A DNA stretch of 64,000 nucleotides from a virus. Position 1 is the first letter of the stretch; every line of letters starts with the position of its first letter. Of the stretch, positions 7,172-14,048 are shown piece after piece. The stretch covers positions 1 through 64,000 of IMG/VR virus record IMGVR_UViG_3300025141_012314; one strand, written 5' to 3'. The notes beneath the pieces were generated by a model, which saw only the letters and a list, made by a program, of their open reading frames with translations, was not told the DNA's origin and did no database searches. Both the position numbers and the translations under genes were made by a program.

Positions 7172-7540
7172 GTGCGGAAAAAAGCAAAAAAGAATTTGAC
7201 AACTCAGAATAAGAGTGTTATTATAAAATTGAAAGCAAAAAACCTTATTAATGATAGTTTATTAGTTAGTATTAATAATTTAACATTAGAAGACTTAATC
7301 TCAATTAAATTAGAACTCTCAGCTAACCATATTAATAATAGACCATATGGATTTAGCTTGTGGTCGAAGGCTTCATATATAATGAAGGACTCTTTAATAA
7401 GGTTTGCACTCTCAACAACTAACTCGAAGAAAAGCGCAGCCAGGTTCCTAGGCATTACAGATAGTGAATTATATCAAGCTATCAAAAGGTATGAAGTGGC
7501 TGAACTATTAAAGGATAATGATAATGTGGAAGCTTTATAA
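7172..7540 (+). CDS. Fis-type helix-turn-helix DNA-binding protein
   Basis: The start is GTG 7172, preceded at short distance by AGGTGAG. The 122-residue protein has a basic N-terminus and a C-terminal helix-turn-helix: AARFLGITDSELYQAIKRY (near residues 89-107) aligns by eye with the C-terminal DNA-binding helices of Fis and NtrC-type activators, where the pattern is A-A-x-x-L-G-I-x-x-x-x-L-Y-x-x-I/L-K-x-Y. A role as a small transcription factor or nucleoid-type protein is likely. The gene is AT-rich and contains a strong sigma70-type promoter within its first 55 bases, so it may be mostly 5' context for the genes behind it. Confidence 0.7.
   Translation: MRKKAKKNLTTQNKSVIIKLKAKNLINDSLLVSINNLTLEDLISIKLELSANHINNRPYGFSLWSKASYIMKDSLIRFALSTTNSKKSAARFLGITDSELYQAIKRYEVAELLKDNDNVEAL
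7196..7224 (+). promoter_or_regulatory. Sigma70-type promoter inside the Fis-like gene
   Basis: TTGACA at 7196-7201 is separated by exactly 17 bases from TATTAT at 7219-7224. This near-consensus pair would transcribe the rest of the Fis-like gene, the small gene at 7524 and the tmRNA at 7736, letting host polymerase make tmRNA without phage factors. Confidence 0.6.
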
Positions 7541-7745
7541 ATACAACGGGCGCTATATTATGGGAGATTTAATCAGCTCTCATAAAACTGAATCTGCTGC
7601 CATGAAAAAAGCCAAGAAAGAACTCACATTTAAACATACCGAAAAAGAAAAGAAATCAACCGGACTCTATATCTGGCTAGATGATCAAAATCATGCACCA
7701 GTTGGTGTTATATTTCAAAAGAAGAAAGATAAAAAGGGGGTGTAA
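7524..7745 (+). CDS. Small basic hypothetical protein overlapping the tmRNA 5' end
   Basis: The preferred start is ATG 7524 (MWKLYKYNGRYIMGD), eight bases after an AAGGA site; ATG 7518 is in the same frame but too close to it. The 73-residue product is Lys-rich, with a WKLYKYNGRY opening, a central helix and a strand pair (LYIWLDDQNHAPVGVIFQ). It resembles other small T4-like phage proteins with this alpha/beta make-up, function unknown. Its last ten bases, including the stop, lie inside the acceptor stem of the tmRNA, so RNase processing of the tmRNA would destroy this message. Confidence 0.65.
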   Translation: MWKLYKYNGRYIMGDLISSHKTESAAMKKAKKELTFKHTEKEKKSTGLYIWLDDQNHAPVGVIFQKKKDKKGV

Positions 7746-8079
7746 GGGTTTCGACAGGGTAAAAAAGAAGAATAGTGCAAGTAGTCAAACGTACCAGTAG
7801 ACTTTAAATGCAGATACAAAACAATAATTGCTAATAATAATAACAATTTCGAATCTGTCCGCCTAGCGGCTTAATCGGGAGGTTGCTTAGAGCCTTCTTT
7901 TCAATCTAAGCAAACAACAGACAAGTTGTAAAAATCAAAACCATCTAATGCAACAGGACGGTAAGCAATAGATTATAACCGTATAGCTTTTCAGTTTGTG
8001 ACTAAAACTGAATAAACTTGTGAATGACTTGAATTGTGATTTATCTTGGACGCCAGTTCGACTCTGGCCACCTCCACCA
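7736..8079 (+). ncRNA. ssrA: Transfer-messenger RNA (tmRNA)
   Basis: The 344-nt gene has a complete tRNA-like domain. The 5' GGGGGUG (7736-7742) pairs with CACCUCC (8069-8075), followed by A and an encoded CCA at 8077-8079. The T-arm is GCCAG/CUGGC around the loop TTCGACT (8052-8068). The conserved GGTTTCGACAGG-like segment follows the 5' strand (7746-7759). An open tag frame starts about 95 nt from the 5' end, as in bacterial tmRNAs. tmRNA with SmpB rescues stalled ribosomes by trans-translation and tags the nascent chain for proteolysis. No SmpB gene is in the window, so the host protein would be used. Phage-borne tmRNAs are known but uncommon. Confidence 0.93.
7830..7874 (+). other. tmRNA tag reading frame
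   Basis: From a resume codon GCT at 7830 the frame reads ANNNNNFESVRLAA and ends with TAA at 7872-7874. The start at Ala, the length of 14 residues and the terminal L-A-A, the signal read by ClpX-type proteases, all fit a proteolysis tag. The run of five Asn is unusual. The exact resume codon is inferred from the distance to the 5' end and from the alanine. Confidence 0.75.
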
Positions 8080-8128
8080 CTTACATAACAACAAAGCAGA
8101 TTTATAACTCTGCAAAAACGAGAAAATA

Positions 8129-10027
8129 ATGACAAAAACACTTATAATCGCAGCACTGTTAACTTTGACAGGCTGTTTTAACTCTGACAATACTGATACT
8201 GTCCTCCCTGACGACCCTATTGAAACACAACCTATAGGAAGAATTGGCGGATTTGTTGAAGACCTTTCGGGACAACCTCTATCGAATGTTTTGGTGTCCA
8301 CCGAAACTGAAGTAGCATATACCGCAGACGATGGCTCATATACGCTTGAAAACGTTTCACCAGATGATAATATCGTTATCAAATTCACCAAGTCAGGCTA
8401 CGCTTCAAACTATGAGGTTGTTGAGCTGATTGGCTGGGAAACAGCAACTTCAAATACAGCACTGATGGGTATCGGTGGCGTAGCAACCTTTAATAGTACT
8501 GAAACTTCACAGATTACTCTTGATGACGTTACTGTAGACTTTCAGGCAAACAGCTTTATCGATGGCGTTTCCGGAAATCCTTATACTGGTAATGTGATGG
8601 TAGAGATTACTCATGTCGATCCCACTACCGATGAACTTGATGCTGCGCCACGAGATCTTTCTGCGATTGGCTCTGATGGCTCCTCACAGCTTGTATCTTA
8701 TGGTATGGTTGATATAACTCTTTATGGTATTGATGGAGAAGTCCTAACAGTTAATCCAGACATGCCGGCAAACATTAAAATCCCAATTACTAATGGTAGT
8801 TTAAATGAAGATTACCAGCTTTCCGTAGGCGACACCCAATCAACGTGGTCATTCAGTCCTGAGCGAGGTATCTGGGTTGAAGAATCTGTAGGAACCATCA
8901 CTGGTGATGAAGACGGACTTTTCTTTACCTTTGAAGCGCCTCATTTTTCATGGTGGAACTGCGATCAAGGATTTGTACCTTCATGTGCATCAGGGCGCGT
9001 CATTGATTTTGTCGGTTTCCCAGTTAGAAGCGCTGAGGTTACCTGCGCAGGCGGACAAACAACGTCTACAGTCACCACTGATGAGGACGGCTATTACGTT
9101 TGTTCTGTGATGGTTGGTGATTATGTTAGCTTTACTGCCAGCACTTTTGTAGGCGGCCGCGACTGGCACAAGACGAAGGGAGCAATCTTTATGGACAGCG
9201 AGGGCTCCTCTGCTGCAGATTGTGAACCTATCCCAGATATCCAAATTGATGTTTGTCGTATTGCCGGCACCGTTAATGTGGAGAATTACGAGGCTAGCCT
9301 TAATGAAGACAGTTCAGAGACAGTAGCAGCTGATGGCTTGTCCGCAGTCTTTTGGGAACCACCCGGAGACATCTCATATTGTAATAATCCGCTTGATTCA
9401 TTGCAAGTTGGCGAATGTTGGTCAGGTACTAATGATGAAATAATCTCTAACTATCCCGAAAGCTCATGGCCTGGAATTCCGGCCTCTGCTCGCTCTGCAG
9501 GACTTTGGTTTGAAGTTTCTAATGCGCACGGATCTTATCGTATGGAAAGAACTCTTCAGGGAGTACTCCCCTTCTATGCATGGCAAACTCATAGCGATGA
9601 AAATGGAGATATTGTTACGGATAGACCCGAGTTTAACCAAGGGGACCTTCTTGCTGTCTCTGCAGCCGGTGATTCCGGGGCTTATTTTGGTCCCTGGGCT
9701 GTCGCTGACATCGCAGAGATACCTAGCCAAGTATTCTTCTCTAGCAACAGTCTGACGGCAACTGGTGGCAATCTATTAGTAGATTATACCAATGCTAGCG
9801 GAGACGATGTTTTCTTTGCCGCTGCAGCAGGTGATGAACAGGTACTTTGTAGATTTGAAGACGCCGGCGCCTTTAGTGTACCGGCTCATGCGTTGTCAAG
9901 CCTGCCCGCAGGCTTCGGAGGCGCCTCGGTCTTCAATTTGTCGCTGGAGTTAGCTCCCGGACCAGATGGGCTGCCTATCTATACGCAAATATACTCTGGA
10001 CAATCTGTGCCGCTCTCGATTGAATAA
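8129..10027 (+). CDS. Secreted lipoprotein with carboxypeptidase-regulatory-like beta-sandwich domains
   Basis: The 632-residue product begins with a short type II signal peptide, MTKTLIIAALLTLTGC, with a lipobox L-T-G-C16. Residues about 35-110 form a carboxypeptidase-regulatory-like sandwich (GFVEDLSGQPLSNVLV, then DDGSYTLENV), and a second copy lies near 288-345 (GRVIDFVGFPV, DEDGYYVCSV). Between them is an extracellular beta-rich domain ending PHFSWWNCD. Such architectures are typical of bacterial envelope lipoproteins, not of phage virions. The gene starts 50 bases after the tmRNA, so it may be a host-derived passenger that alters the cell surface, for example by blocking other phages. 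It has no clear ribosome site. It is not a tail protein by any motif I can see. Confidence 0.8.
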   Translation: MTKTLIIAALLTLTGCFNSDNTDTVLPDDPIETQPIGRIGGFVEDLSGQPLSNVLVSTETEVAYTADDGSYTLENVSPDDNIVIKFTKSGYASNYEVVELIGWETATSNTALMGIGGVATFNSTETSQITLDDVTVDFQANSFIDGVSGNPYTGNVMVEITHVDPTTDELDAAPRDLSAIGSDGSSQLVSYGMVDITLYGIDGEVLTVNPDMPANIKIPITNGSLNEDYQLSVGDTQSTWSFSPERGIWVEESVGTITGDEDGLFFTFEAPHFSWWNCDQGFVPSCASGRVIDFVGFPVRSAEVTCAGGQTTSTVTTDEDGYYVCSVMVGDYVSFTASTFVGGRDWHKTKGAIFMDSEGSSAADCEPIPDIQIDVCRIAGTVNVENYEASLNEDSSETVAADGLSAVFWEPPGDISYCNNPLDSLQVGECWSGTNDEIISNYPESSWPGIPASARSAGLWFEVSNAHGSYRMERTLQGVLPFYAWQTHSDENGDIVTDRPEFNQGDLLAVSAAGDSGAYFGPWAVADIAEIPSQVFFSSNSLTATGGNLLVDYTNASGDDVFFAAAAGDEQVLCRFEDAGAFSVPAHALSSLPAGFGGASVFNLSLELAPGPDGLPIYTQIYSGQSVPLSIE

Positions 10028-10040
10028 ATATTAAAAAACA

Positions 10041-10068
10041 TTGCGCTTCCTTTATGAAACAGTATAAC
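10041..10068 (+). promoter_or_regulatory. Sigma70-like promoter before the metallophosphoesterase gene
   Basis: TTGCGC (10041-10046) and TATAAC (10063-10068) are 16 bases apart, in the short gap between the lipoprotein stop and a gene with a GGGAG ribosome site. The match is moderate. Confidence 0.4.
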
Positions 10069-10084
10069 TATTATAGGGAGCAAA

Positions 10085-10753
10085 ATGAAACGACTAATAA
10101 TATCAGATATTCATATCGGAAGTAAATATTATAAAGCTGATCAAGTAAAAGCTCTATTGCAATCGACCGAGTACGATCAATTGATCCTGAACGGAGACAT
10201 TATTGATCTTATAAAAGTGCCCATCTTCACAGATCGGGCACTTTCTCTTTTTAAGGCGATCGATCCCTCGAAAGAGATAATATATGTGGTAGGTAACCAT
10301 GACATATCATTTATGGGATTCATAGGGAGTTCTATTGGTCCCGTCAAATTTGTAAATTCATATGAGTTTGAAGAAAAGGGTAGAACGTTTAGGGTACAAC
10401 ATGGTGATATTTACGACAAAGGCTGGATTAAAGATAGTTTTTGGATAAAATTATTGTCGCTTGTGCAAGGGTCAATAGAGAACTATTTTAATATTGACAT
10501 AACATCTTGGTATATCTCTCGTAAAATAAAGAAGCGCAAATTAAAAAGAATTTGGGATCTGTTGGATGCGAATAGTGACGTTGATGTGATAATACTGGGA
10601 CATACCCATATCCCAGAGGCGGTTATATGGGTTAATGAAAGAGAAGAAATAAAAACCTATATTAATTGCGGAGATTGGATATCACACACTTCATATGTGA
10701 TGATCGACAATGGTATCGCCCGGTTAAAAGAATGGAATCCACCAAAAGACTAG
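10085..10753 (+). CDS. Calcineurin-like metallophosphoesterase (LpxH-like family)
   Basis: The 222-residue protein has all five metal-binding signatures of the family in order: D8-x-H10 (SDIHIG), G37-D38 (NGDIID), G70-N-H-D73, a lone His in VQHGDIYDKG, and G172-H-T-H175. These bind two divalent metals and hydrolyse phosphoesters. The length and the order resemble UDP-2,3-diacylglucosamine hydrolase LpxH and related phage phosphoesterases, but the substrate (lipid, nucleotide or protein phosphate) cannot be told. The start ATG 10085 follows GGGAG. The end overlaps the next small gene by 22 bases. Confidence 0.88.
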   Translation: MKRLIISDIHIGSKYYKADQVKALLQSTEYDQLILNGDIIDLIKVPIFTDRALSLFKAIDPSKEIIYVVGNHDISFMGFIGSSIGPVKFVNSYEFEEKGRTFRVQHGDIYDKGWIKDSFWIKLLSLVQGSIENYFNIDITSWYISRKIKKRKLKRIWDLLDANSDVDVIILGHTHIPEAVIWVNEREEIKTYINCGDWISHTSYVMIDNGIARLKEWNPPKD

Positions 10754-10977
10754 TTAAAGATATTTTAGTTGGTGATTTGGTGGGTTTACGTACTCGAAAG
10801 AAATCTACCAAGAGAGTCTGGGCAATTGTATTAGAGCTTATAGATCCTGATGATTTTCGTCGCAGAGAAGAAAATACAATTTGGTTAAATTACGCATATA
10901 AGGTCCACAGCGCAGGGAAGATTTTGTATATTTCAGCCGGTCAAATCGAGTGTGTCTTAAGCAGGAGCAAGAGTTGA
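10732..10977 (+). CDS. Small hypothetical protein, beta-rich (81 aa)
   Basis: I start this gene at ATG 10732 (MESTKRLVKDILVGDLVGLR) because the longer reading lies inside the phosphoesterase gene. The sequence has the look of a small SH3-like barrel: ILVGDLVGLRTRKK, RVWAIVLELIDP, then IWLNYAYKV and ILYISAGQIECV. The family was not recognised. Its TGA overlaps a TTG start of the following gene, and both appear to encode small barrel proteins, so they may act together. Confidence 0.65.
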   Translation: MESTKRLVKDILVGDLVGLRTRKKSTKRVWAIVLELIDPDDFRRREENTIWLNYAYKVHSAGKILYISAGQIECVLSRSKS

Positions 10978-11180
10978 AAGTTTATAACTTTAAAATGGAT
11001 GACTGGGCGATTTACAGACCAATGGGTAATACTTATGAACACATGCTTGAACACAGGTGTGTTATTTTAGAGGTCTTATACGATGATCCATTTTATGATT
11101 ACAAAATTTTTATCGACGTACGTGGGATTATTAGAAATGTCCGCGAAAGCGACTTGTTTCCTTACGAACAAACTAAATAA
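10974..11180 (+). CDS. Small hypothetical protein, beta-rich (68 aa), TTG start
   Basis: TTG at 10974 overlaps the previous TGA (TTGA) and lies six bases after AGGAG, which makes it a better start than GTG 10950 or ATG 10995. The product, beginning with Met read from TTG and then KVYNFKMDDWAIYRPMG, continues with strands CVILEVLYDDP and YKIFIDVRGII. Like its neighbour it looks like a compact beta domain of the kind found in many small T4-like phage proteins. No function can be given. Confidence 0.65.
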   Translation: MKVYNFKMDDWAIYRPMGNTYEHMLEHRCVILEVLYDDPFYDYKIFIDVRGIIRNVRESDLFPYEQTK

Positions 11181-11247
11181 TATAGAAGAACCCCCTTTTA
11201 GATGCCCTTGCTGTGGGTATGCTCCATGCGACTGCGATGATCACTAA
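11137..11247 (+). CDS. Tiny Cys-rich (zinc-binding-like) peptide, 36 aa
   Basis: ATG 11137 opens a 36-codon frame ending TAA 11245-11247. The C-terminal half reads FRCPCCGYAPCDCDDH, with five cysteines and a terminal His in 14 residues, as in a minimal zinc-ribbon or treble-clef knuckle. It overlaps the end of the 10974 gene and the start of the lipoprotein gene in other frames. The cysteine spacing and acidic/His tail argue for a real peptide, but there is no strong ribosome site, so it remains uncertain. Confidence 0.4.
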   Translation: MSAKATCFLTNKLNNIEEPPFRCPCCGYAPCDCDDH

Positions 11248-12151
11248 AGAAAATAAAATACTAAAAACATTGACAACATTTTTGATGATGTGCGTGGCTT
11301 TTCTTTCATGCAGTCCTGATTATGGGGTAAAATATGATATTATAGAAGAAATTCGCCCAACGACAGTGGTGATAGACTCTTTTTACCAGCAATCTCCTCC
11401 GGAGCATTTAGATGTTTTAATAATACTCGACACATCGGGCTCGATGAATGATAACTACGATAGTGTTAGCGCCGGCGTCGAGCTTTTAAGAATAGATATT
11501 GAACAGCTCACTTCTGACTATCGAATCGGATATATTAATACTAGTCTTCGCGAAACTTATTTTAATGGGCCTTATGATCAGAATAGTTCTATCCTTGACA
11601 TGCTTATGGCACCGTATACTTTAGGGGAAGATAGAACAGAAGAAGCATTCGCCGCCATGTATGAATTCACAACACAAACCCCTGAAGGCGCCGATTTCTT
11701 CCGTGATGGTGCCGATAAATTACTCATTTTTGTCTCTGATGAAGACGAACAAAGTTCAATACCGACAAACATATTTTATGATTGGCTGAGGTCAGAGTTC
11801 TCTGAAGTACAACAAGACGTTGTTACTATCGTTCTCACCGAAGAGTCTACATGTGATAGCTCTTACACCAATATGATAGGTACGAAATATATAGAACTTT
11901 CAACTCGGTTTTACAAAGAAGCGGTTGACCTATGCAGCGATTGGAGCCTATGGCTAGCCGACAGCACTTTTCTTGTTGGAATAGTGGATGAAATACCACT
12001 AACGAGAATACCGGTTATAGAAAGTCTTGTAGTTTATTTAAATGGCACAGAGATTACAGAGTGGAACTATGATGCCGCAGCAAATATGATTCTACTAGAC
12101 TTTGAGCCATCCCCCGGCGATTTAATCGAAGTGGGTTATGTTATTCTATAA
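11237..12151 (+). CDS. VWA-domain lipoprotein
   Basis: I place the start at ATG 11237 because it gives a regular type II signal peptide with a Lys-rich n-region, a hydrophobic core and lipobox F-L-S-C25; GTG 11213 or ATG 11219 would add a useless leader. Residues about 58-240 form a von Willebrand factor A domain with the metal-ion-dependent adhesion site D65-T-S-G-S and a later LLIFVSDEDEQSS segment. A small beta domain follows (about 260-305). VWA lipoproteins are envelope adhesion or assembly proteins of bacteria. Together with the lipoprotein at 8.1 kb this makes two phage-borne surface lipoproteins. No clear ribosome site is present; coupling to the overlapping Cys-rich peptide is possible. 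Confidence 0.8.
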   Translation: MITKENKILKTLTTFLMMCVAFLSCSPDYGVKYDIIEEIRPTTVVIDSFYQQSPPEHLDVLIILDTSGSMNDNYDSVSAGVELLRIDIEQLTSDYRIGYINTSLRETYFNGPYDQNSSILDMLMAPYTLGEDRTEEAFAAMYEFTTQTPEGADFFRDGADKLLIFVSDEDEQSSIPTNIFYDWLRSEFSEVQQDVVTIVLTEESTCDSSYTNMIGTKYIELSTRFYKEAVDLCSDWSLWLADSTFLVGIVDEIPLTRIPVIESLVVYLNGTEITEWNYDAAANMILLDFEPSPGDLIEVGYVIL

Positions 12152-12207
12152 AGCGCTCGCTTTGAAACAATTTAAATTACTACTAATTATATTTTAAGGA
12201 GTATAAA

Positions 12208-12702
12208 ATGGCAATCTATAGGGATATGGTTGACAAGAAAAAAGAAGAAAAACCTACTGTAATGGTTTCTGGTGGTTTTGATCCGGTACATGCCGGACAC
12301 ATAAAACTGATTCGTGCCGCAGCACGACATGGAGACGTAATTGTGATCGCCAATTCTGACGAATGGTTATTTCGCAAAAAGGGTTTTGTGTTTATGGACT
12401 TTGAGGCCCGGGCGTTGATATTGAACGCTATCAAAGGTGTTATACTGGTTGATTCTGTAAATGATAGCGATGGCACTGTTTGCGAAGCAATCCGTCGACA
12501 TAAACCAACATTTTTCGCTAATGGTGGAAACCGCGGCCGCGACAACACGCCCGAGCAGCATGTATGCGAGGAACTCGGAGTTAAACTTTTGTGGAGCATC
12601 GGCGGTGACAAAAAATTAGCAAGTTCGTCAGACTTGGTAGAAAATGTCCGACAATTTGAAACACCACCCCACAGATATACCTCCAAGGTGTCAGAAAAAT
12701 AA
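12208..12702 (+). CDS. HIGH-type nucleotidyltransferase (cytidylyltransferase / HldE C-terminal-like)
   Basis: The 164-residue protein has the signature GGFDPVH28-A-G-H31 of the HIGH nucleotidyltransferase superfamily and, near the end, the SSSDLV segment in the place of the second ISSTxxR motif, where Arg appears to be missing. Overall it resembles small adenylyl- or cytidylyltransferases such as the HldE C-terminal domain, which activate sugar 1-phosphates. A TAAGGAG site lies just before ATG 12208. A second, closer HldE-type protein is in the glycan island at 37.2 kb, so the two likely act on different substrates. Confidence 0.82.
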   Translation: MAIYRDMVDKKKEEKPTVMVSGGFDPVHAGHIKLIRAAARHGDVIVIANSDEWLFRKKGFVFMDFEARALILNAIKGVILVDSVNDSDGTVCEAIRRHKPTFFANGGNRGRDNTPEQHVCEELGVKLLWSIGGDKKLASSSDLVENVRQFETPPHRYTSKVSEK

Positions 12703-12734
12703 AAGAAAACGATAGCTGCAGCCCTAACTATAAT

Positions 12735-13253
12735 ATGGGACATTCTACTTTGACTCTAAAACTTGACGCTTCTTATCGACCCGTAGGGGTGATTGATGCG
12801 ATCGAGGCTTTTGTCTTATGCCTTGTTGGCAAAGCTACTTCCGTCGAAAACTATGGGAAAAAGATAAATACCGTAGATAAGAGTTTCGTTCTACCGGCGG
12901 TTATAGTTCTACACAGGGTTATAAAGTTTAGATTATATAACCTAACGCCAAATCGAAGAAATATTTTATTGAGAGATAATAATGAGTGCCAATATTGTCA
13001 ACATAAATTTCCTCCCCTTGAATTGACAATAGACCATGTAATACCAAAATCTCGCGGCGGCTCCAATACATGGCTAAATTTGGTGGCAGCATGCAAGTCG
13101 TGTAATCAAAAGAAAGGAGACAAGCTTTTAAGAGATAGTGCAATGAGCCTATCGCGAAAACCATATGCACCAAAGTATAGTATTCTCAGCTCTTTATTAA
13201 GTGATACACGCGCATCAGATTTGTGGGCTGATTATTTGTGGGAAAAAAGTTGA
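12735..13253 (+). CDS. HNH endonuclease
   Basis: The 172-residue protein contains a full HNH module: C85-x-x-C88, D100-H101 (TIDHVIPKSRGG), N115 (TWLNLVAAC) and C120-x-x-C123, where the four cysteines bind structural zinc and His/Asn bind the catalytic metal. The N-terminal part (TLKLDASYRPVGVIDAIEAF) is the usual opening of stand-alone HNH nucleases of phages and bacteria, which supports the start. It may be a homing-type or genome-processing nuclease. No ribosome site is visible; a TATAAT stands directly before the ATG. Confidence 0.88.
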   Translation: MGHSTLTLKLDASYRPVGVIDAIEAFVLCLVGKATSVENYGKKINTVDKSFVLPAVIVLHRVIKFRLYNLTPNRRNILLRDNNECQYCQHKFPPLELTIDHVIPKSRGGSNTWLNLVAACKSCNQKKGDKLLRDSAMSLSRKPYAPKYSILSSLLSDTRASDLWADYLWEKS

Positions 13254-13278
13254 CACAATAACCTTCTCATGTTAAAAT
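13250..13278 (+). promoter_or_regulatory. Sigma70-type promoter before the 13306 gene
   Basis: TTGACA (13250-13255), a 17-base spacer and TAAAAT (13273-13278) lie directly upstream of a gene with a strong AAGGGAG site. The -35 box overlaps the stop of the HNH gene. A second -10-like TATACT follows nine bases later. Confidence 0.65.
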
Positions 13279-13305
13279 AATATTATACTTTATAAGGGAG
13301 AACAA

Positions 13306-13794
13306 ATGAGTATTATCAACAAAATCAAAAACCTAAACCTTTCAAACGACACCAAAGTTACGATGACTTACGAGGGCGCAACCGATGTGTTTGTGCATAA
13401 CGAGACAGCGATTGATACAGCGATCGAAGATACCGACGTTATTTCTACACTCGCGGAACTAATCACAGAGCACCCAAAACTGAATGCGTCCACCAAATAC
13501 GGCGACACCTCCGATGGAATCTTAAACCATCTCCGTTCCGAAGGGTATCTCGAGGACTATGACCGCGGTGAATTCTACTTTACGGATTTCGTTGCCGAGG
13601 TTATCACCGAGAATTTCTATGATCAAGACTTTATCGACTCGTCTGTGCGCGCCTACGATCACAAGAGAGGCGAATGTACCTTATCAACAGAAGTAACCAC
13701 CACCGTCGGTAATTTACTAGCAGAAGAGAGCGTTTCGTTGTCTGCATGGACGGTGAGTGTGCCAACGGAAAACGGCACCCTGACGTTTGATTAA
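13306..13794 (+). CDS. Hypothetical acidic protein with its own strong promoter (162 aa)
   Basis: The protein is acidic and Thr-rich, starts MSIINKIKNLNLSNDTKV and shows a helical middle (DGILNHLRSEGYLEDYDRGE, FYFTDFVAEVITENFYDQ) and a beta C-terminus. Similar proteins occur in T4-like marine phages without assigned function. The gene stands alone between a near-consensus sigma70 promoter and two hairpins, which suggests strong, separate early expression; an acidic DNA-mimic or host-takeover role is possible but not shown by motif. Its codon use is more GC-rich at third positions than that of its neighbours. Confidence 0.75.
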   Translation: MSIINKIKNLNLSNDTKVTMTYEGATDVFVHNETAIDTAIEDTDVISTLAELITEHPKLNASTKYGDTSDGILNHLRSEGYLEDYDRGEFYFTDFVAEVITENFYDQDFIDSSVRAYDHKRGECTLSTEVTTTVGNLLAEESVSLSAWTVSVPTENGTLTFD

Positions 13795-13808
13795 TCCTCG
13801 CGTCCGCT

Positions 13809-13835
13809 GCACCGTCGGGTAAATAATAACGGTGC
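13809..13835 (+). other. Hairpin downstream of the 13306 gene
   Basis: GCACCGT (13809-13815) and ACGGTGC (13829-13835) form a 7-bp perfect stem with a 13-nt loop, starting 14 bases after the stop. There is no U-run, so it is more likely a stability or processing element than an intrinsic terminator. Confidence 0.45.
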
Positions 13836-13867
13836 GTGGCTGCCGAACGTCACGCAGGCAGGGGTTT

Positions 13868-13894
13868 GTGGTTTCCTGAGACGTCGAAAACCAC
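13868..13894 (+). terminator. Possible weak terminator or tRNA-processing hairpin
   Basis: GTGGTTT (13868-13874) pairs with AAACCAC (13888-13894), followed by only three U residues and then the tRNA gene four bases further on. It could end transcription of the 13306 gene in part or guide tRNA 5' processing. Confidence 0.3.
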
Positions 13895-13898
13895 TTTA

Positions 13899-13973
13899 GC
13901 CCCTATAGTTTATCTGGTAAAACAGCGGATTTGTAACCCGCAGTGCTTTGTTCGAGTCGAGGTGGGGGCACCA
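13899..13973 (+). tRNA. tRNA-Thr (anticodon TGT), CCA encoded
   Basis: Acceptor strands GCCCCTA (13899-13905) and TGGGGGC pair throughout with one G-T. The D-stem is GTTT/AAAC, the anticodon loop reads TTTGTAA with anticodon TGT, and the T-arm is CTTTG/CGAGG around TTCGAGT. The sequence ends A-CCA at 13973. The closing pair of the anticodon stem is an A-C mismatch and the T-stem has two G-T pairs, which is common in phage tRNAs. It reads ACA threonine codons and is the only tRNA found in the window. Confidence 0.9.
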
Positions 13974-14013
13974 TTTTGGCGTAATATAAAATAAGATTTG
14001 TTTAAGCAAGAGA

Positions 14014-14021
14014 CTATTTAT
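14014..14021 (+). promoter_or_regulatory. Candidate late promoter, CTATTTAT
   Basis: The octamer lies 27 bases before ATG 14049 and 41 bases after the tRNA. It is the only copy in front of a gene that is not clearly a virion gene. Confidence 0.45.
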
Positions 14022-14048
14022 CGATAGTACCATTAAATGCAGGATTAC

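Noticed and set aside
8096-8113. Hairpin GCAGA/TCTGC after the tmRNA, considered as a terminator
   Set aside because: The stem is only 5 bp, the loop is 8 nt and A residues, not U residues, follow it.
12729-12734. TATAAT directly before the HNH start, considered as a promoter for a leaderless message
   Set aside because: No -35 element lies at the right distance, and transcription would start inside the gene.
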